In this document: in pieces, positions 27,501 through 36,364 of the stretch
How the letters are laid out: each line of letters begins with the position of its first letter
Position numbering within the stretch: position 1 is the stretch's first letter
From: Deltaproteobacteria bacterium CSP1-8
GTDB lineage: Bacteria > Desulfobacterota > Deferrimicrobia > Deferrimicrobiales > Deferrimicrobiaceae
Assembly: GCA_001443455.1 (NCBI GenBank)
Contig: LDXO01000009.1
Location: forward strand, 30,820 to 94,819
Length of the DNA: 64,000 nt
Direction of reading: 5' to 3'
Notes under the pieces: generated by a model
Told to the model about the DNA's origin: nothing
What the model saw: the letters and a program-made list of their open reading frames with translations, nothing else
Databases searched by the model: none
Program-made: the position numbers and the translations under genes

Positions 27501-27965
27501 GTGAGACGAACACTGCTCGTTGCGGTTTTTCTGGTGACGATACCCGTCCTTTTGACAGGCCTTTCCGCCGCTGCCCAGGAAACCATCGGCGTGATACGGA
27601 GCTCCGAGGGCAATGCCACCGTCACCCGCGGGGAGAAGGTCATTCCGGCCGCTGCGGGGACCAAGCTTCAGGCCGGCGACACCTTGCGAACCGGCCCCGA
27701 CGGGTCGCTGGGCGTCATCCTCCGGGACAATTCCACCCTCTCCCTCGGTCCGGAAAGCAGCTTCGTCATCCAGAAGTTCCTCTTTTCCCCCGCCGAAGGA
27801 AAGCTCGGCCTGATGGCCCGACTCTCCAAGGGAACGATGGCCTACCTCTCGGGTCTCATCGGCAAGCTGGCCCCCGAGTCGGTGCGGTTCGAAACTCCGA
27901 CGGCCTCGATCGGGGTCCGGGGGACCCACTTCGCGGTGAAGACCGGGGAATTCGCTTCGCAATGA
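27501..27965 (+). CDS. FecR-domain exported protein, copy 1
   Basis: A 154-residue protein: signal peptide (MRRTLLVAVFLVTIPVLLTG ending at 'AAAQ'), then a single FecR domain (residues ~30-145: 'GNATVTRGEKVIPA', 'GDTLRTGPDGSLGVILRDNS', 'IGVRGTHFAV'). FecR domains act as periplasmic sensors or scaffold parts. The GTG start was chosen by alignment with copy 2 (41052-41516), giving equal lengths; an ATG at 27468 is the alternative. Bases 27674-27950 are identical to copy 2. It is the first gene of a FecR - OmpA-like lipoprotein - CHASE2/HD-GYP operon, so it probably relays an envelope signal to the HD-GYP protein. Confidence 0.85.
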   Translation: MRRTLLVAVFLVTIPVLLTGLSAAAQETIGVIRSSEGNATVTRGEKVIPAAAGTKLQAGDTLRTGPDGSLGVILRDNSTLSLGPESSFVIQKFLFSPAEGKLGLMARLSKGTMAYLSGLIGKLAPESVRFETPTASIGVRGTHFAVKTGEFASQ

Positions 27966-28007
27966 AGTTGGATGAGTAGCCTCAGCCCAGCGCCTTGCCC
28001 GCGGGGT

Positions 28008-28628
28008 ATGCCGCGCAGACTCGCGGCCTGCATCGCCATCCTTCTTTTGACCGCCGCATGCGCAACAACCCCGAAAGCTCCTCCCCCATCGGGCCAGGAC
28101 GTCTTCATCCTCCTCCCCGACGAACAGGGGAAAACCGGCTCGATCATCGTATCGGGCGCAGGGGGCAAACGTCTCCTCTCGGAACCCCGACAGGCCGTGA
28201 CTGTCGCACCCGGTGCCGCCCCCGGCGAGCCCTTCGTCATGCCCAGGGAGGAGGTGCGCGCCCTGGTCGGCCCCGCCCTTGCCGCCCTCCCCAAGCCTCC
28301 GATGCAGTTCATCCTGTACTTCAAGCACGACGACATCGAGCTGACCAACGAATCGCTCACGAAGGTGCAGGAGGTGGTTCGAGCCATCAGGGAACGCGGG
28401 CCGGTGGACGTCAGCGTGGTGGGGCACACCGACACCGTGGGCACCCGGCGCTACAACTTCCGTCTCTCCCTCAAGCGCGCGCGGGTGGTGGCTGCCCTCC
28501 TCACCGAGGGAGGAGTGGCCCCCTCCATCCTCTCGATCACCTCCCACGGGGAAGACAACCCTCTCGTCCCCACCGGCAACGAGGTTCCCGAGCCACGGAA
28601 CCGCCGCGTGGAGGTGACGGTGCGATAA
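28008..28628 (+). CDS. OmpA-family lipoprotein
   Basis: A 206-residue outer-membrane lipoprotein. The signal 'RRLAACIAILLLTAAC' ends in a lipobox Cys at about residue 18. A linker follows, and the C-terminal ~105 residues are an OmpA-like peptidoglycan-binding domain ('FILYFKHDDIELTNES', 'VSVVGHTDTVGTRRYNFRLS', 'NRRVEV'). The Asp and Arg that hold diaminopimelate are present ('HTDTVG', 'LSLKRARVV'). An in-frame ATG at 27972 is an alternative start. The CHASE2/HD-GYP gene begins one base after the stop, so the two are tightly coupled. It could anchor the sensor complex to the wall. Confidence 0.88.
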   Translation: MPRRLAACIAILLLTAACATTPKAPPPSGQDVFILLPDEQGKTGSIIVSGAGGKRLLSEPRQAVTVAPGAAPGEPFVMPREEVRALVGPALAALPKPPMQFILYFKHDDIELTNESLTKVQEVVRAIRERGPVDVSVVGHTDTVGTRRYNFRLSLKRARVVAALLTEGGVAPSILSITSHGEDNPLVPTGNEVPEPRNRRVEVTVR

Positions 28629-28629
28629 G

Positions 28630-30636
28630 GTGCGACGCCCGCCCCGGCCTCCCAACCTCCCCATCCTCCTCCCCGGCGCCCTGCTCACCCTCCTCGCGGG
28701 AGCCATGTGCCTTTGGCCTCCGTCCCTGTCCGTCTCCCTGGAGGGGAAGATCTACGACTCCTTCCTGCGCTCCGTCCCCCATCGCCCGGTGGCCGGCTCC
28801 GTAACGGTCGTGGACCTCGACGAGGCAAGTCTTGAGAGCCTGGGTCAGTGGCCGTGGCCCCGCTACCGGGTGGCCCGTCTCCTGGAAAAGATCCGGGAGG
28901 GCGGCGCCGCCGCGGTGGGTCTCGACATGGTCTTCGCCGAGCCCGACCGGACGTCGCTGGGCCTGCTCTCCGGGGAGATCCGCCGCGACCTGGGGGCAAG
29001 CATCGGCCTGGCGGGACTCCCCCCGGAGGCGCTCAACACCGACCGGGCCCTGGCGGAGACCCTCGCCGGAGGCCCCTTCGTCCTCGGCTACCAGTTCGAC
29101 TTCGACGGGTCGCGCGGGGAGTCGTGCGTCCTCCATCCGCTGCGGGCGGCGGTACGCTCGGGAGGCGGTACGGACGGGGCCGCAACCTTCTTCGACGCCC
29201 CGGGCGTCGTCTGCAACCTCCCGGTCCTGGCTCAGGCCGCGGGCCACTCCGGCTTTTTCAACGTTGCCCCCGACCCCGACGGGGTGCTGCGGCGTGTCCC
29301 CCTGGTGATCCGTCACGGAGGCATCCTCTACCCGAACCTCGCCCTGGCGGTCTACCTGCGGGCGCGCGGCGGGGATGTCGGCCTGGAGACGGGGCCGGAG
29401 GGAGTCGAGACGCTGCTCCTTGAAGGGAGGAGAATCCCCCTCGACCGACGCGGCAGCCTCCTGGTGAACTACCGCGGCGGCCGCCATACCTTCCCCCACG
29501 TATCCGCGGCGGCCCTCCTGGAGGGTACGGCGGATCCGGCCGCACTGAAAGGGAAGATGGTCATCCTGGGGACCACCGCCGCGGGACTCAAGGAGATCCG
29601 GACCACCCCGCTGGAAAGCACCCAGCCCGGGGTCGAGATTCAGGCTACCGTCATGGACAACCTGTTGGCGGGGGACCCGATCGCGATGCCCAGGTGGGCA
29701 CGGGGGCTCCAGATCCTCCTCGTCCTCGTTCCCGGCTTCCTGCTGACGGCGCTCCTGGCCAGATCCCGGGCGATCTGGGGCCTGACGGCGGTCCTCCCCT
29801 CCATTGCCGGCATCTGGCTCGGCTCCTACTGGCTCCTGGCCCACCGCCAGGTCTTCCTCCCACCCCTCCTGCCGGTCTCCACGCTTTTGCTCGTCTTCCT
29901 CCTGCTCACCTCGCTGCGCTTCCTGCAGGCCGACCGGGAGGTCCGGGAGCGGACCCGGAAGCTGGCCCTCACGCAGGGCGCTATCATCCAGAGCCTGGCT
30001 GCCCTGGCAGAGACCCGCCACCACGAAACAGGCGGACACATCCAGCGGACCCGGCACTACATGCGGGTCCTTGCCAAGCGGCTGCAGGACCACCCCCGCT
30101 TTCGCCACTATCTGGAAGACGCCGCGATAGACCTCCTCTTCCGCCTCGCCCCGCTCCACGACATCGGCAAGGTGGGGGTGCCTGACCAGATCCTTCTCAA
30201 ACCGGGCCAGTTGACCCCGGAGGAATTCGAGGAGATGAAACGGCACACCCTGTACGGCTCGGAGACGATCCGGCTGGCGAAAAGCCTCCTGGGGGAGGAA
30301 TCCTTCCTCCGGATGGCCGACGAGATCGCCCTCAGCCACCACGAACGATGGGACGGCACGGGCTACCCGCGCGGCCTCAAGGAGGAGGAGATCCCCATCC
30401 CGGGGCGCCTCATGGCGGTGGCCGACGTCTACGACGCCATCATCCACGACCGCGGATACCAGGTCGCGTTCTCCCACGAGGAGGCAGTTCGTATCATGCT
30501 CAAGGAGCGGGGTACGCACTTCGACCCCGACGCGCTGGACGCCTTTCTGGAAGTCCAGGAAGAGTTCCGGCGGATCGCCGTCCGCTTCCGCGGTTCCGGC
30601 ACCGGGGTAGCTCCCGAGCCCCCTGCCGGTTCCTGA
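28630..30636 (+). CDS. CHASE2-domain HD-GYP cyclic-di-GMP phosphodiesterase
   Basis: A 668-residue membrane sensor. It has an N-terminal membrane segment (residues ~9-30), a periplasmic CHASE2 domain (~35-345, 'VTVVDLDEASLESLGQWPWPR', 'GKMVILGTTAAGLKEI') and three membrane helices (~355-435). The cytoplasmic HD-GYP domain (~455-650) carries 'HHETGGHIQRT', 'LAPLHDIGKVGVPD', 'LSHHERWDGTGYPRGL' and 'VADVYDAI'. All HD and GYP residues are present, so it should hydrolyse c-di-GMP in response to a periplasmic or FecR-borne signal. GTG start. Many related operons pair FecR/OmpA with a CHASE2 adenylate cyclase; here the output is HD-GYP. No GGDEF is present. Confidence 0.93.
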   Translation: MRRPPRPPNLPILLPGALLTLLAGAMCLWPPSLSVSLEGKIYDSFLRSVPHRPVAGSVTVVDLDEASLESLGQWPWPRYRVARLLEKIREGGAAAVGLDMVFAEPDRTSLGLLSGEIRRDLGASIGLAGLPPEALNTDRALAETLAGGPFVLGYQFDFDGSRGESCVLHPLRAAVRSGGGTDGAATFFDAPGVVCNLPVLAQAAGHSGFFNVAPDPDGVLRRVPLVIRHGGILYPNLALAVYLRARGGDVGLETGPEGVETLLLEGRRIPLDRRGSLLVNYRGGRHTFPHVSAAALLEGTADPAALKGKMVILGTTAAGLKEIRTTPLESTQPGVEIQATVMDNLLAGDPIAMPRWARGLQILLVLVPGFLLTALLARSRAIWGLTAVLPSIAGIWLGSYWLLAHRQVFLPPLLPVSTLLLVFLLLTSLRFLQADREVRERTRKLALTQGAIIQSLAALAETRHHETGGHIQRTRHYMRVLAKRLQDHPRFRHYLEDAAIDLLFRLAPLHDIGKVGVPDQILLKPGQLTPEEFEEMKRHTLYGSETIRLAKSLLGEESFLRMADEIALSHHERWDGTGYPRGLKEEEIPIPGRLMAVADVYDAIIHDRGYQVAFSHEEAVRIMLKERGTHFDPDALDAFLEVQEEFRRIAVRFRGSGTGVAPEPPAGS

Positions 30637-30738
30637 GCGCGTTTTTTCCCGCCGCGAGTCCTGTCGTACCCCGCACCACGGCTCGGTGACCGGCATCCGG
30701 AAACCCCGAATATGCCATTTGCGGTATCTTCGCCTGGA

Positions 30739-31638
30739 TTACAGGAGAATGTCTTCGGTCCACCCCAACCGGATGAGCTCTATCCTCTCCAACCGGCTGG
30801 TGCCCAGCCCGAATCGGGTGTCAGCCGCGTCGATGTGCCGGGGAGGCGGGTTGATGGGGTTCTCACCGCCAAAGAAGGCGTCCCGTTTGGCCTGTATGAT
30901 CCGGGCCCCCGTCGCGTCGGCGGCTACCGGGTCCTCGCTCACGATCAGGCCGCAGTAAGGCCACGTGTGCGCCCGGCTGAAATGGTGTGGGCCCATGCCG
31001 TGAAAAAGGGGCGTGATCATAACGAGGATGTTGAGCCGTGTTTTGCCTTTCACGTGGGGCAGGTGCCATATGGCGCCCAGGCCCCCGCAGGCATTGTCGT
31101 GGTATCTGCTGGGATGGGAGACGAACATGATGTAATTCTTGATGAGCGTTCCGAGGCCGGACCAGTGGTGGGTCCTCATGGGCCGCACGTTGACAAGGGC
31201 TGTGGACCTTTGGAATACAGGGTTTCGGAGCACTTCCCGGTCATCGGCGGAGACGTTCCCCCCCTTGACCCCCGCCTCGATCAAGCGCTCCCGAATCAGG
31301 GTGTTAAGCGGCTCCGGCGTGGGAAGATAGGGCCAGACATTGGTCTTGATCCCCACGATATCATCGGGTTTCACCAGCCGCGTCCACGCCGATGACGGAT
31401 CGGACGCATCCAGGAGAGCGGTGACCGCACGGTCCAGCATCCTGCCCAAGGTGATGGGGTGGATCTGTTCCTTGCCATCGAGAACGTGTTTATCCCGCAC
31501 CAGCACGACACGGCTCTTTTTTGTGCGATCTGCGTGCGTGCTCTCCGCGAGGGGCAGCCCCACGAGGCTTCCCAGGGTTACGCACGTTCCTGCCCGGAGA
31601 AAATCGCGCCGGGTAATGGCCGTTTTCCGGGTTCCCAT
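30739..31638 (-). CDS. DUF362-domain protein with Tat signal
   Basis: A 299-residue protein starting MGTRKTAITRRDFLRAG, a twin-arginine export signal, so it probably folds with a cofactor before export. DUF362 motifs include 'VKPDDIVGIKTNVWP' near residue 100, 'IKNYIMFVSHPSRYH' and 'PLFHGMGPHH', and 'GLIVSEDPVAADATGARII' late. No ferredoxin cysteines are present. Function unknown; related proteins occur next to redox genes. GGAGGGAGGT lies before the ATG; the frame is open upstream but without support. It follows the exported protein gene at 31668 by 29 bases and forms a two-gene unit with it. Confidence 0.8.
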   Translation of the reverse strand: MGTRKTAITRRDFLRAGTCVTLGSLVGLPLAESTHADRTKKSRVVLVRDKHVLDGKEQIHPITLGRMLDRAVTALLDASDPSSAWTRLVKPDDIVGIKTNVWPYLPTPEPLNTLIRERLIEAGVKGGNVSADDREVLRNPVFQRSTALVNVRPMRTHHWSGLGTLIKNYIMFVSHPSRYHDNACGGLGAIWHLPHVKGKTRLNILVMITPLFHGMGPHHFSRAHTWPYCGLIVSEDPVAADATGARIIQAKRDAFFGGENPINPPPRHIDAADTRFGLGTSRLERIELIRLGWTEDILL

Positions 31639-31667
31639 GGGACGCACCTCCCTCCGCTTCCGGAGAT

Positions 31668-32576
31668 TTAAGGAACCGCTTTCACTTCCCTCAAGAGACT
31701 TTCGGCGAGAAGCCGGCTGTCGGCTTCCAGGACGACCGCCAGGAGCCTGCCTTTCCGCAGGGAAGCGGACCATTTCCCGTTCTCCAGGAGGACCGCCCCC
31801 CCTGTCCCCCCTTCGGGCAGGTAGCTGGCGAGAAACTTTTCGTGGGCTCCCCTTGCCCTCTCCGGGCTCGGGTAGTGGACGAGGAGGAACCGTGCGCGCT
31901 TTCCGCCCCGGCTGTACGACGCGAGGAGAGCATCCGTTTCCTTCCCCAGGTTCAGGATGTTTTCATCCGAAAGGTAGTAGTGATAATTGAGCAGGAGGGG
32001 GTGATGAAGGTAACGGACGCTCCGGTCCTGTAACCCCTCCGGGGGAAGCTTGCGCAAGATCGGCGGCTTCGGGCCCTCGTCCCCGATGAGCGAATCCACG
32101 GCCCTGGCCAGATGATAGGCTGCCTCTTTTGCGTCAACCGTCTCCCGTTCCATGTAGATCGAGACGAAGAAACGGCCTTTCCAGAAGCTGAGCCACCCTT
32201 GCCGGTAAAGACCCTCCTGTCCTACGTCCACGGTTTTTCCGTCCCTGTCGTGAGTGAACACACCGAAGGCATCTTCCGAAGAACCCATGTCGAAGATATC
32301 CAGGACGATGGTGGGCAAACCGGTGGCGGTGTATCTCCGGGAAAGGCACTCCCGCATGTTATAGGCCCGGTAGACTTCTCCCGCACCGTCGATATAGTCG
32401 AATATGGTCTCCCCGTCATACGTGCTGTCCGGATCATGTGCGGTCCAGGCTCCCGTCTGGCGCAACAGGGAGGCGGCCAGGATCTCGAGGGAATCCGCGA
32501 AGGATTTCCGTGTCATCAAAAGGGGAAAACTGCCTGCCGCCAGAAAAATCAGGAGGACGAATAAAACTTTTTTCAC
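31668..32576 (-). CDS. Exported protein of unknown function (DUF6599-like)
   Basis: A 302-residue protein. The GTG start follows GGGGGAAC and gives a signal peptide (VKKVLFVLLIFLAAGSF). Conserved-looking parts are 'YDGETIFDYIDGAGEVYRAY' and 'IVLDIFDMGSSEDAFGVFTH', which I associate with DUF6599 proteins, and a C-terminal alpha/beta part repeating the style of the first half. No catalytic motif is recognised. It is upstream of the Tat-exported DUF362 gene, and the pairing suggests the two act together outside the cytoplasm. An in-frame ATG further up (32606) is an alternative start. Confidence 0.65.
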   Translation of the reverse strand: MKKVLFVLLIFLAAGSFPLLMTRKSFADSLEILAASLLRQTGAWTAHDPDSTYDGETIFDYIDGAGEVYRAYNMRECLSRRYTATGLPTIVLDIFDMGSSEDAFGVFTHDRDGKTVDVGQEGLYRQGWLSFWKGRFFVSIYMERETVDAKEAAYHLARAVDSLIGDEGPKPPILRKLPPEGLQDRSVRYLHHPLLLNYHYYLSDENILNLGKETDALLASYSRGGKRARFLLVHYPSPERARGAHEKFLASYLPEGGTGGAVLLENGKWSASLRKGRLLAVVLEADSRLLAESLLREVKAVP

Positions 32577-32717
32577 AAGTTCCCCCGCGGAATCGATCCC
32601 GAGCATGCACCCCTGATGCGGTTTCCGGCTACCCGGCCCGGACAATGGGCAGGGCTTTTATTCCCTTTCGTGCCGTCTCCCATTTTCCCTTTCCGCGTCC
32701 GCGTCGGTCTATCCCTT

Positions 32718-33551
32718 TCATTCCCCGGCAAGTATCGCCCCGACTGCCGTAAGCCCTGCCAGGGCACCGTCGGAAATCGACAGGTGCGGAGCATCAATCC
32801 ACGGTTCCCGGGGATTGATCCGGACGACCGTTACCCCCCGACGACGTCCGAGACGTTCACTTAAGGCCCGAATGGTCGGAATGGCGGTACCGGCCCCCAT
32901 TTCCACGATTACCATCTCGTGGCCCCTGTTTTCCTCGAGGAACATCCCGAACTGGCTTTCCTGGCGGTCGGTGCGAACGCTCATCCAGGAAAAATCACCG
33001 AACATCAGGATATTGGGCCTCGCCACGTCGCCACACCGGATGCAAAGGGGGATATGCATGGCCCGCATGGTTTCGTGGTTAACCGGAATTTCCTCCCGAT
33101 TCGGCCAGATCGCATCGGAGCAGGGCCTCAAACATTGCAGGTGATGGATGGAACCGTGGACTTCCAGCACCTTTTCTTCCTCGAAACCCGCCTTCTGGAA
33201 CTGGCCATCCACGTTCGATGTAACGACGAAATGATCCAAACCGAAACGCCTGATCCATTGTTGCAGGATATGGAACCCCTCGTGGGGCTCCGTCGAGCGG
33301 TAGAGGTTGGTCCGGTGACCGTAGAATCCCCAGCCGAACGCCGGGTCGCGGAGAAAATGGGTCGGGTTGGCGGCCCCCACGAAGGATATTCCCAGCCGCT
33401 CGTACATCGGATACGCGTTCCAGAATCCTCGCTCCCCGCGAAAGTCCGGCAATCCGGAGTCAACCCCCATGCCCGCCCCGGAGGTGACGACCAGGGCCTT
33501 TGCCCTCCCGATCGCATCCGCCGCCTTTCGGCAAACCTCGGCAGAACCCAT
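32718..33551 (-). CDS. Sir2-family NAD-dependent deacylase
   Basis: A 277-residue sirtuin. NAD motifs 'TSGAGMGVDSGLPDFRG' and 'VTSNVDGQFQKAG' are present, with catalytic His in 'EVHGSIHHLQC'. Possible zinc ligands are two Cys pairs, 'CLRPC' and 'CIRCG'; the first has an unusual three-residue gap. 'MGAGTAIPTIR' and 'VVRINPREP' close the Rossmann fold. It would remove acyl groups from lysines. I start at ATG 33551, behind GGGGA; a GTG at 33566 lacks a site and would overlap the stop of the truncated methyltransferase. Several residues differ from the usual (TQNID read as TSNVD), pointing to a sirtuin subgroup of uncertain substrate. Confidence 0.85.
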   Translation of the reverse strand: MGSAEVCRKAADAIGRAKALVVTSGAGMGVDSGLPDFRGERGFWNAYPMYERLGISFVGAANPTHFLRDPAFGWGFYGHRTNLYRSTEPHEGFHILQQWIRRFGLDHFVVTSNVDGQFQKAGFEEEKVLEVHGSIHHLQCLRPCSDAIWPNREEIPVNHETMRAMHIPLCIRCGDVARPNILMFGDFSWMSVRTDRQESQFGMFLEENRGHEMVIVEMGAGTAIPTIRALSERLGRRRGVTVVRINPREPWIDAPHLSISDGALAGLTAVGAILAGE

Positions 33552-33562
33552 CGCGTTCCCCG

Positions 33563-33832
33563 TCACGATCGCGTTATCCGAATCTTGCCTTGCATAACCC
33601 GCTCCTGCCGGACTCCATCCGGCGATGCCCCACCCGCCTTTCTATTTCTTTGCAAACCGGACAGATAGATTACGTAATTTCCCGTTCCGCACCCCAACTC
33701 GATAACTTTACAAGGACTTATTTTCTTTGTTTGTACGAGTGCTCGCAAAATATCCGGAGGAGATTCCATATTCCAGGGAATCTTTTCAGGAGGAATGCTT
33801 TTGTATATTTTTTCCATTTGATCTTTTATCAT
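33563..33832 (-). pseudogene. Truncated SAM-dependent methyltransferase fragment
   Basis: 89 residues. The first ~60 match the start of a class I methyltransferase ('MIKDQMEKIYKSIPPEKIPW', then 'VIELGCGTGNYVIYLSG', SAM motif I). The reading then turns to Arg/Gly-rich text and stops, where a full gene would need another ~130 residues. AT-richer than its surroundings. The rest is not found downstream, where Sir2 begins. A decayed insert or a deletion relic. Confidence 0.7.
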
Positions 33833-33910
33833 GGAAAATGCCTTTCCCTTCGGAAGGCTGATGCCCCGACCAAACTGCAAGCCCATTCCTGACCGGACGA
33901 ACGTGCCCGG

Positions 33911-35350
33911 CTATTGGGGTGGCGCCACCGACCCCGTATAAAACGGCTTGCACTCCCCGGGAGTCAGGATTTTCTTCGTCTGCTCGAAGAGGCCCATCAA
34001 CGGCGCTGCTGCGGACTGGAGCATGCTCACCTTGTCCAGGGTCGGGTTGCGGAACGGCCCGCTGATCTTCTGGCTTATCTTTGCGCACCCCTTCCCGTCG
34101 AGTGACGCGACCGTGATGTCGACGAACCGCTCCCCGGCGATGTCCAGCTTCCCCAGGATCGCGATCCGGTGTTTTTTCGTGGCGAAGGCCACGTCCCTGG
34201 CCTCTGCGAGCCCGTTGGCCACCGACCACTCGGATACAAGCTTGGTAATCCGGCTTTCCCCCCGCGAGGCCGCATAGGTCCCCCCGTACTGGTATCCCTT
34301 CGTGACAGCGGTACCGAGCGGTCCGGCCAGGAGGAACGCACCGACATCCGCGATATTGAGGTTCCGGGTCTCCTCGGCTTTCGAGAGAACCTCGTCGATG
34401 TCCATCCCCTGGACGGACAGGTTCTCGCCGTGAAGGGTGACGGTCCCGCTCATCGATCTCATCATCGCTTCGGTCCCCTTCCCCCGGAAAGAGAGGTTCG
34501 GCGAGATCGTCATGGGGCCGCTTACGTATTTCTTCCGGGATACGGCGGACAACGCCTCCTCCGCCCGGAAATTCGACAGGGTATACCGGACCTTCACGGC
34601 GGTCGCCGACTTCGAGAGATCCGCCTCGATTTCTCCCTGGCCGGAGCCGCCGAACATCCGCATCGTGAACGGGCGGACATGGAAGATCCCGTTCGCGGCC
34701 TTGACGGCGGCCTGAATGTCCGACAGGGAGACGTCCCCGGTTTTTACCTCCTTGACGCGCAGATTCCCGGAAAAGGAAAGATTTTGCAGGATATCCGCCC
34801 CTTGCTTGCTTCCAAGCGACAGATCGGTGACCGCAAGGTCGACCCCGTCAAGATCCATCCGGCTCCCGGTTTTCCGGTCCAGGTACCGGATCCGCCCTTC
34901 CTTGATCGCGCTTTTTCGGACAAAGAGGGTTCCGGCGGCTTTTTCCGGGGCGGATGGAGCGGGTTTGGAACCCCTGGCAGGTGTTTCGTAGTTGAACTTG
35001 CCATCCGCTCCCTTCTCGATCTGCACGTCCGGTTTCTCCAGGACGAACTCCGTTACCTCCGCCTCCCGGCGCAGGAGGGGAAAAAGTTTCAGACCCACCT
35101 GCAGGACCCCCAACTGGGCAAGGTCTGTGCCCCGGTTGCGCAAGCGCACGTCGGCAAGGGAGATGCCCACAGACGGGAAAAGACGCAGCGACGCTTTCCC
35201 CTGGATCTTTACCTCCATCCCGAGAGCCTGCGTGGCGGCGGTCTCGATTTTGGGCTTGTGGGCATTGATGTCCAGGAAGAGAAGGATCGCGAGGACGGCC
35301 AGTATGGCGAGACTTGTCAGGATACCAAGAAGAACGAGGATTTTTTTCAT
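33911..35350 (-). CDS. AsmA-family protein
   Basis: A 479-residue protein with an N-terminal membrane anchor (MKKILVLLGILTSLAILAVL) and the AsmA layout: 'TAATQALGMEVKIQGKASLR', 'LFPSVGISLADVRLRNRG' near residues 40-75, long beta-rich repeats, and a C-terminal 'DITVASLDGKGCAKISQKIS'. AsmA-like proteins span the periplasm and are linked to outer-membrane lipid transport. The ATG at 35350 lies 46 bases after a TATAAT box. It is divergent from pirin. A Cys-containing tail is unremarkable. Confidence 0.88.
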   Translation of the reverse strand: MKKILVLLGILTSLAILAVLAILLFLDINAHKPKIETAATQALGMEVKIQGKASLRLFPSVGISLADVRLRNRGTDLAQLGVLQVGLKLFPLLRREAEVTEFVLEKPDVQIEKGADGKFNYETPARGSKPAPSAPEKAAGTLFVRKSAIKEGRIRYLDRKTGSRMDLDGVDLAVTDLSLGSKQGADILQNLSFSGNLRVKEVKTGDVSLSDIQAAVKAANGIFHVRPFTMRMFGGSGQGEIEADLSKSATAVKVRYTLSNFRAEEALSAVSRKKYVSGPMTISPNLSFRGKGTEAMMRSMSGTVTLHGENLSVQGMDIDEVLSKAEETRNLNIADVGAFLLAGPLGTAVTKGYQYGGTYAASRGESRITKLVSEWSVANGLAEARDVAFATKKHRIAILGKLDIAGERFVDITVASLDGKGCAKISQKISGPFRNPTLDKVSMLQSAAAPLMGLFEQTKKILTPGECKPFYTGSVAPPQ

Positions 35351-35402
35351 CGGGTCGGCCGCTTTTCTCCGGTGTGGATGGTCCACTGCGCAATCATGAA
35401 GT

Positions 35403-35408
35403 ATTATA
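35403..35408 (-). promoter_or_regulatory. -10 box of the AsmA-family gene
   Basis: TATAAT on the minus strand, 52 bases before the ATG. No good -35 at standard spacing, so an activator may be needed. Confidence 0.4.
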
Positions 35409-35509
35409 TTCGAACGCCCCTCTTTCAGGCCGGGATCGACTCCGTTGGTCATTGCGGCATCCGGTTCGGCGTGCAGGAATCCACGAGGGAGCCATCGGGG
35501 GAAGACCGC

Positions 35510-36364
35510 ATGAAGCCCAGGCAAGTGAAGGATGTCATCGAGCCGCAGTTCGTCGTGGAGGGAGCCGGGGTCCGACTTCGCAGGAGCATCGCGACCCGGA
35601 GGCTCGACTACCTCGATCCCTTTCTTCTGTTCGATCATTTCGGGTCCGACAACCCCGACGATTATCTGGCTGGGTTCCCCATGCATCCTCATCGGGGGAT
35701 CGAGACGGTCACCTACATGATGGCAGGGCTTGTGGATCACAAGGACAGCCTGGGGAATTCCGGCACGGTCGGGGCGGGGGACGTCCAGTGGATGACCTCG
35801 GGAAGCGGCATCATGCACGAGGAGATGCCCCGCCCGAAAGAGGGAAAGATGTACGGGTTCCAGCTCTGGGTCAACCTCCCGGCGAAGCTCAAGATGAGCC
35901 GCCCGCGCTACCAGGACGTGCCGTCGGCGCGCATCCCCGTGGTCGCCCGGGAGGATGGCGTCCGGGTCCGGGTGATCGCAGGCGAGGTGGACGGAGTCCG
36001 GGGGGCGGTCACGGAGATATACGCCGATCCCGAGTACCTGGATGTGTCCGTACCAGCCGGCCGTTCATTCGCGCAACACGTTCCCGAGGGGCACGCCGCT
36101 TTTGCTTATGTGTTCGAAGGAGAGGGGGTCTTCGGTGACGATGGCAATGGAGGGGGGAGGAAGGTGCCCGCCCCGCGTCTGGCGGTGTTCCGGGATGGAG
36201 ATGGCGTGATCGTCCACGCGGAGGACGTCCCCGTCCGGTTTCTGCTTCTTTCGGGGAAGCCGCTGAACGAGCCGATCGCACGCTACGGGCCTTTCGTGAT
36301 GAACACCAAGGAGGAGATCGCGCAGGCGCTCGAAGACCTGCGCAACGGAACGTTCGTCCGATGA
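35510..36364 (+). CDS. Pirin family protein
   Basis: A 284-residue bicupin. The metal-binding site is intact in the N-terminal cupin: 'HPHRGIETVTYMMAG' (two His), 'VDHKDSLGNSG' and 'TSGSGIMHEEMP' (His, Glu). C-terminal pirin domain 'ALEDLRNGTF' closes. Bacterial pirins include quercetin 2,3-dioxygenases and regulators of pyruvate metabolism; the role here is unknown. GGGGGAAG lies before the ATG. Its stop overlaps the purL start (ATGA), so it is co-translated with purL, an unusual partner. Confidence 0.92.
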   Translation: MKPRQVKDVIEPQFVVEGAGVRLRRSIATRRLDYLDPFLLFDHFGSDNPDDYLAGFPMHPHRGIETVTYMMAGLVDHKDSLGNSGTVGAGDVQWMTSGSGIMHEEMPRPKEGKMYGFQLWVNLPAKLKMSRPRYQDVPSARIPVVAREDGVRVRVIAGEVDGVRGAVTEIYADPEYLDVSVPAGRSFAQHVPEGHAAFAYVFEGEGVFGDDGNGGGRKVPAPRLAVFRDGDGVIVHAEDVPVRFLLLSGKPLNEPIARYGPFVMNTKEEIAQALEDLRNGTFVR

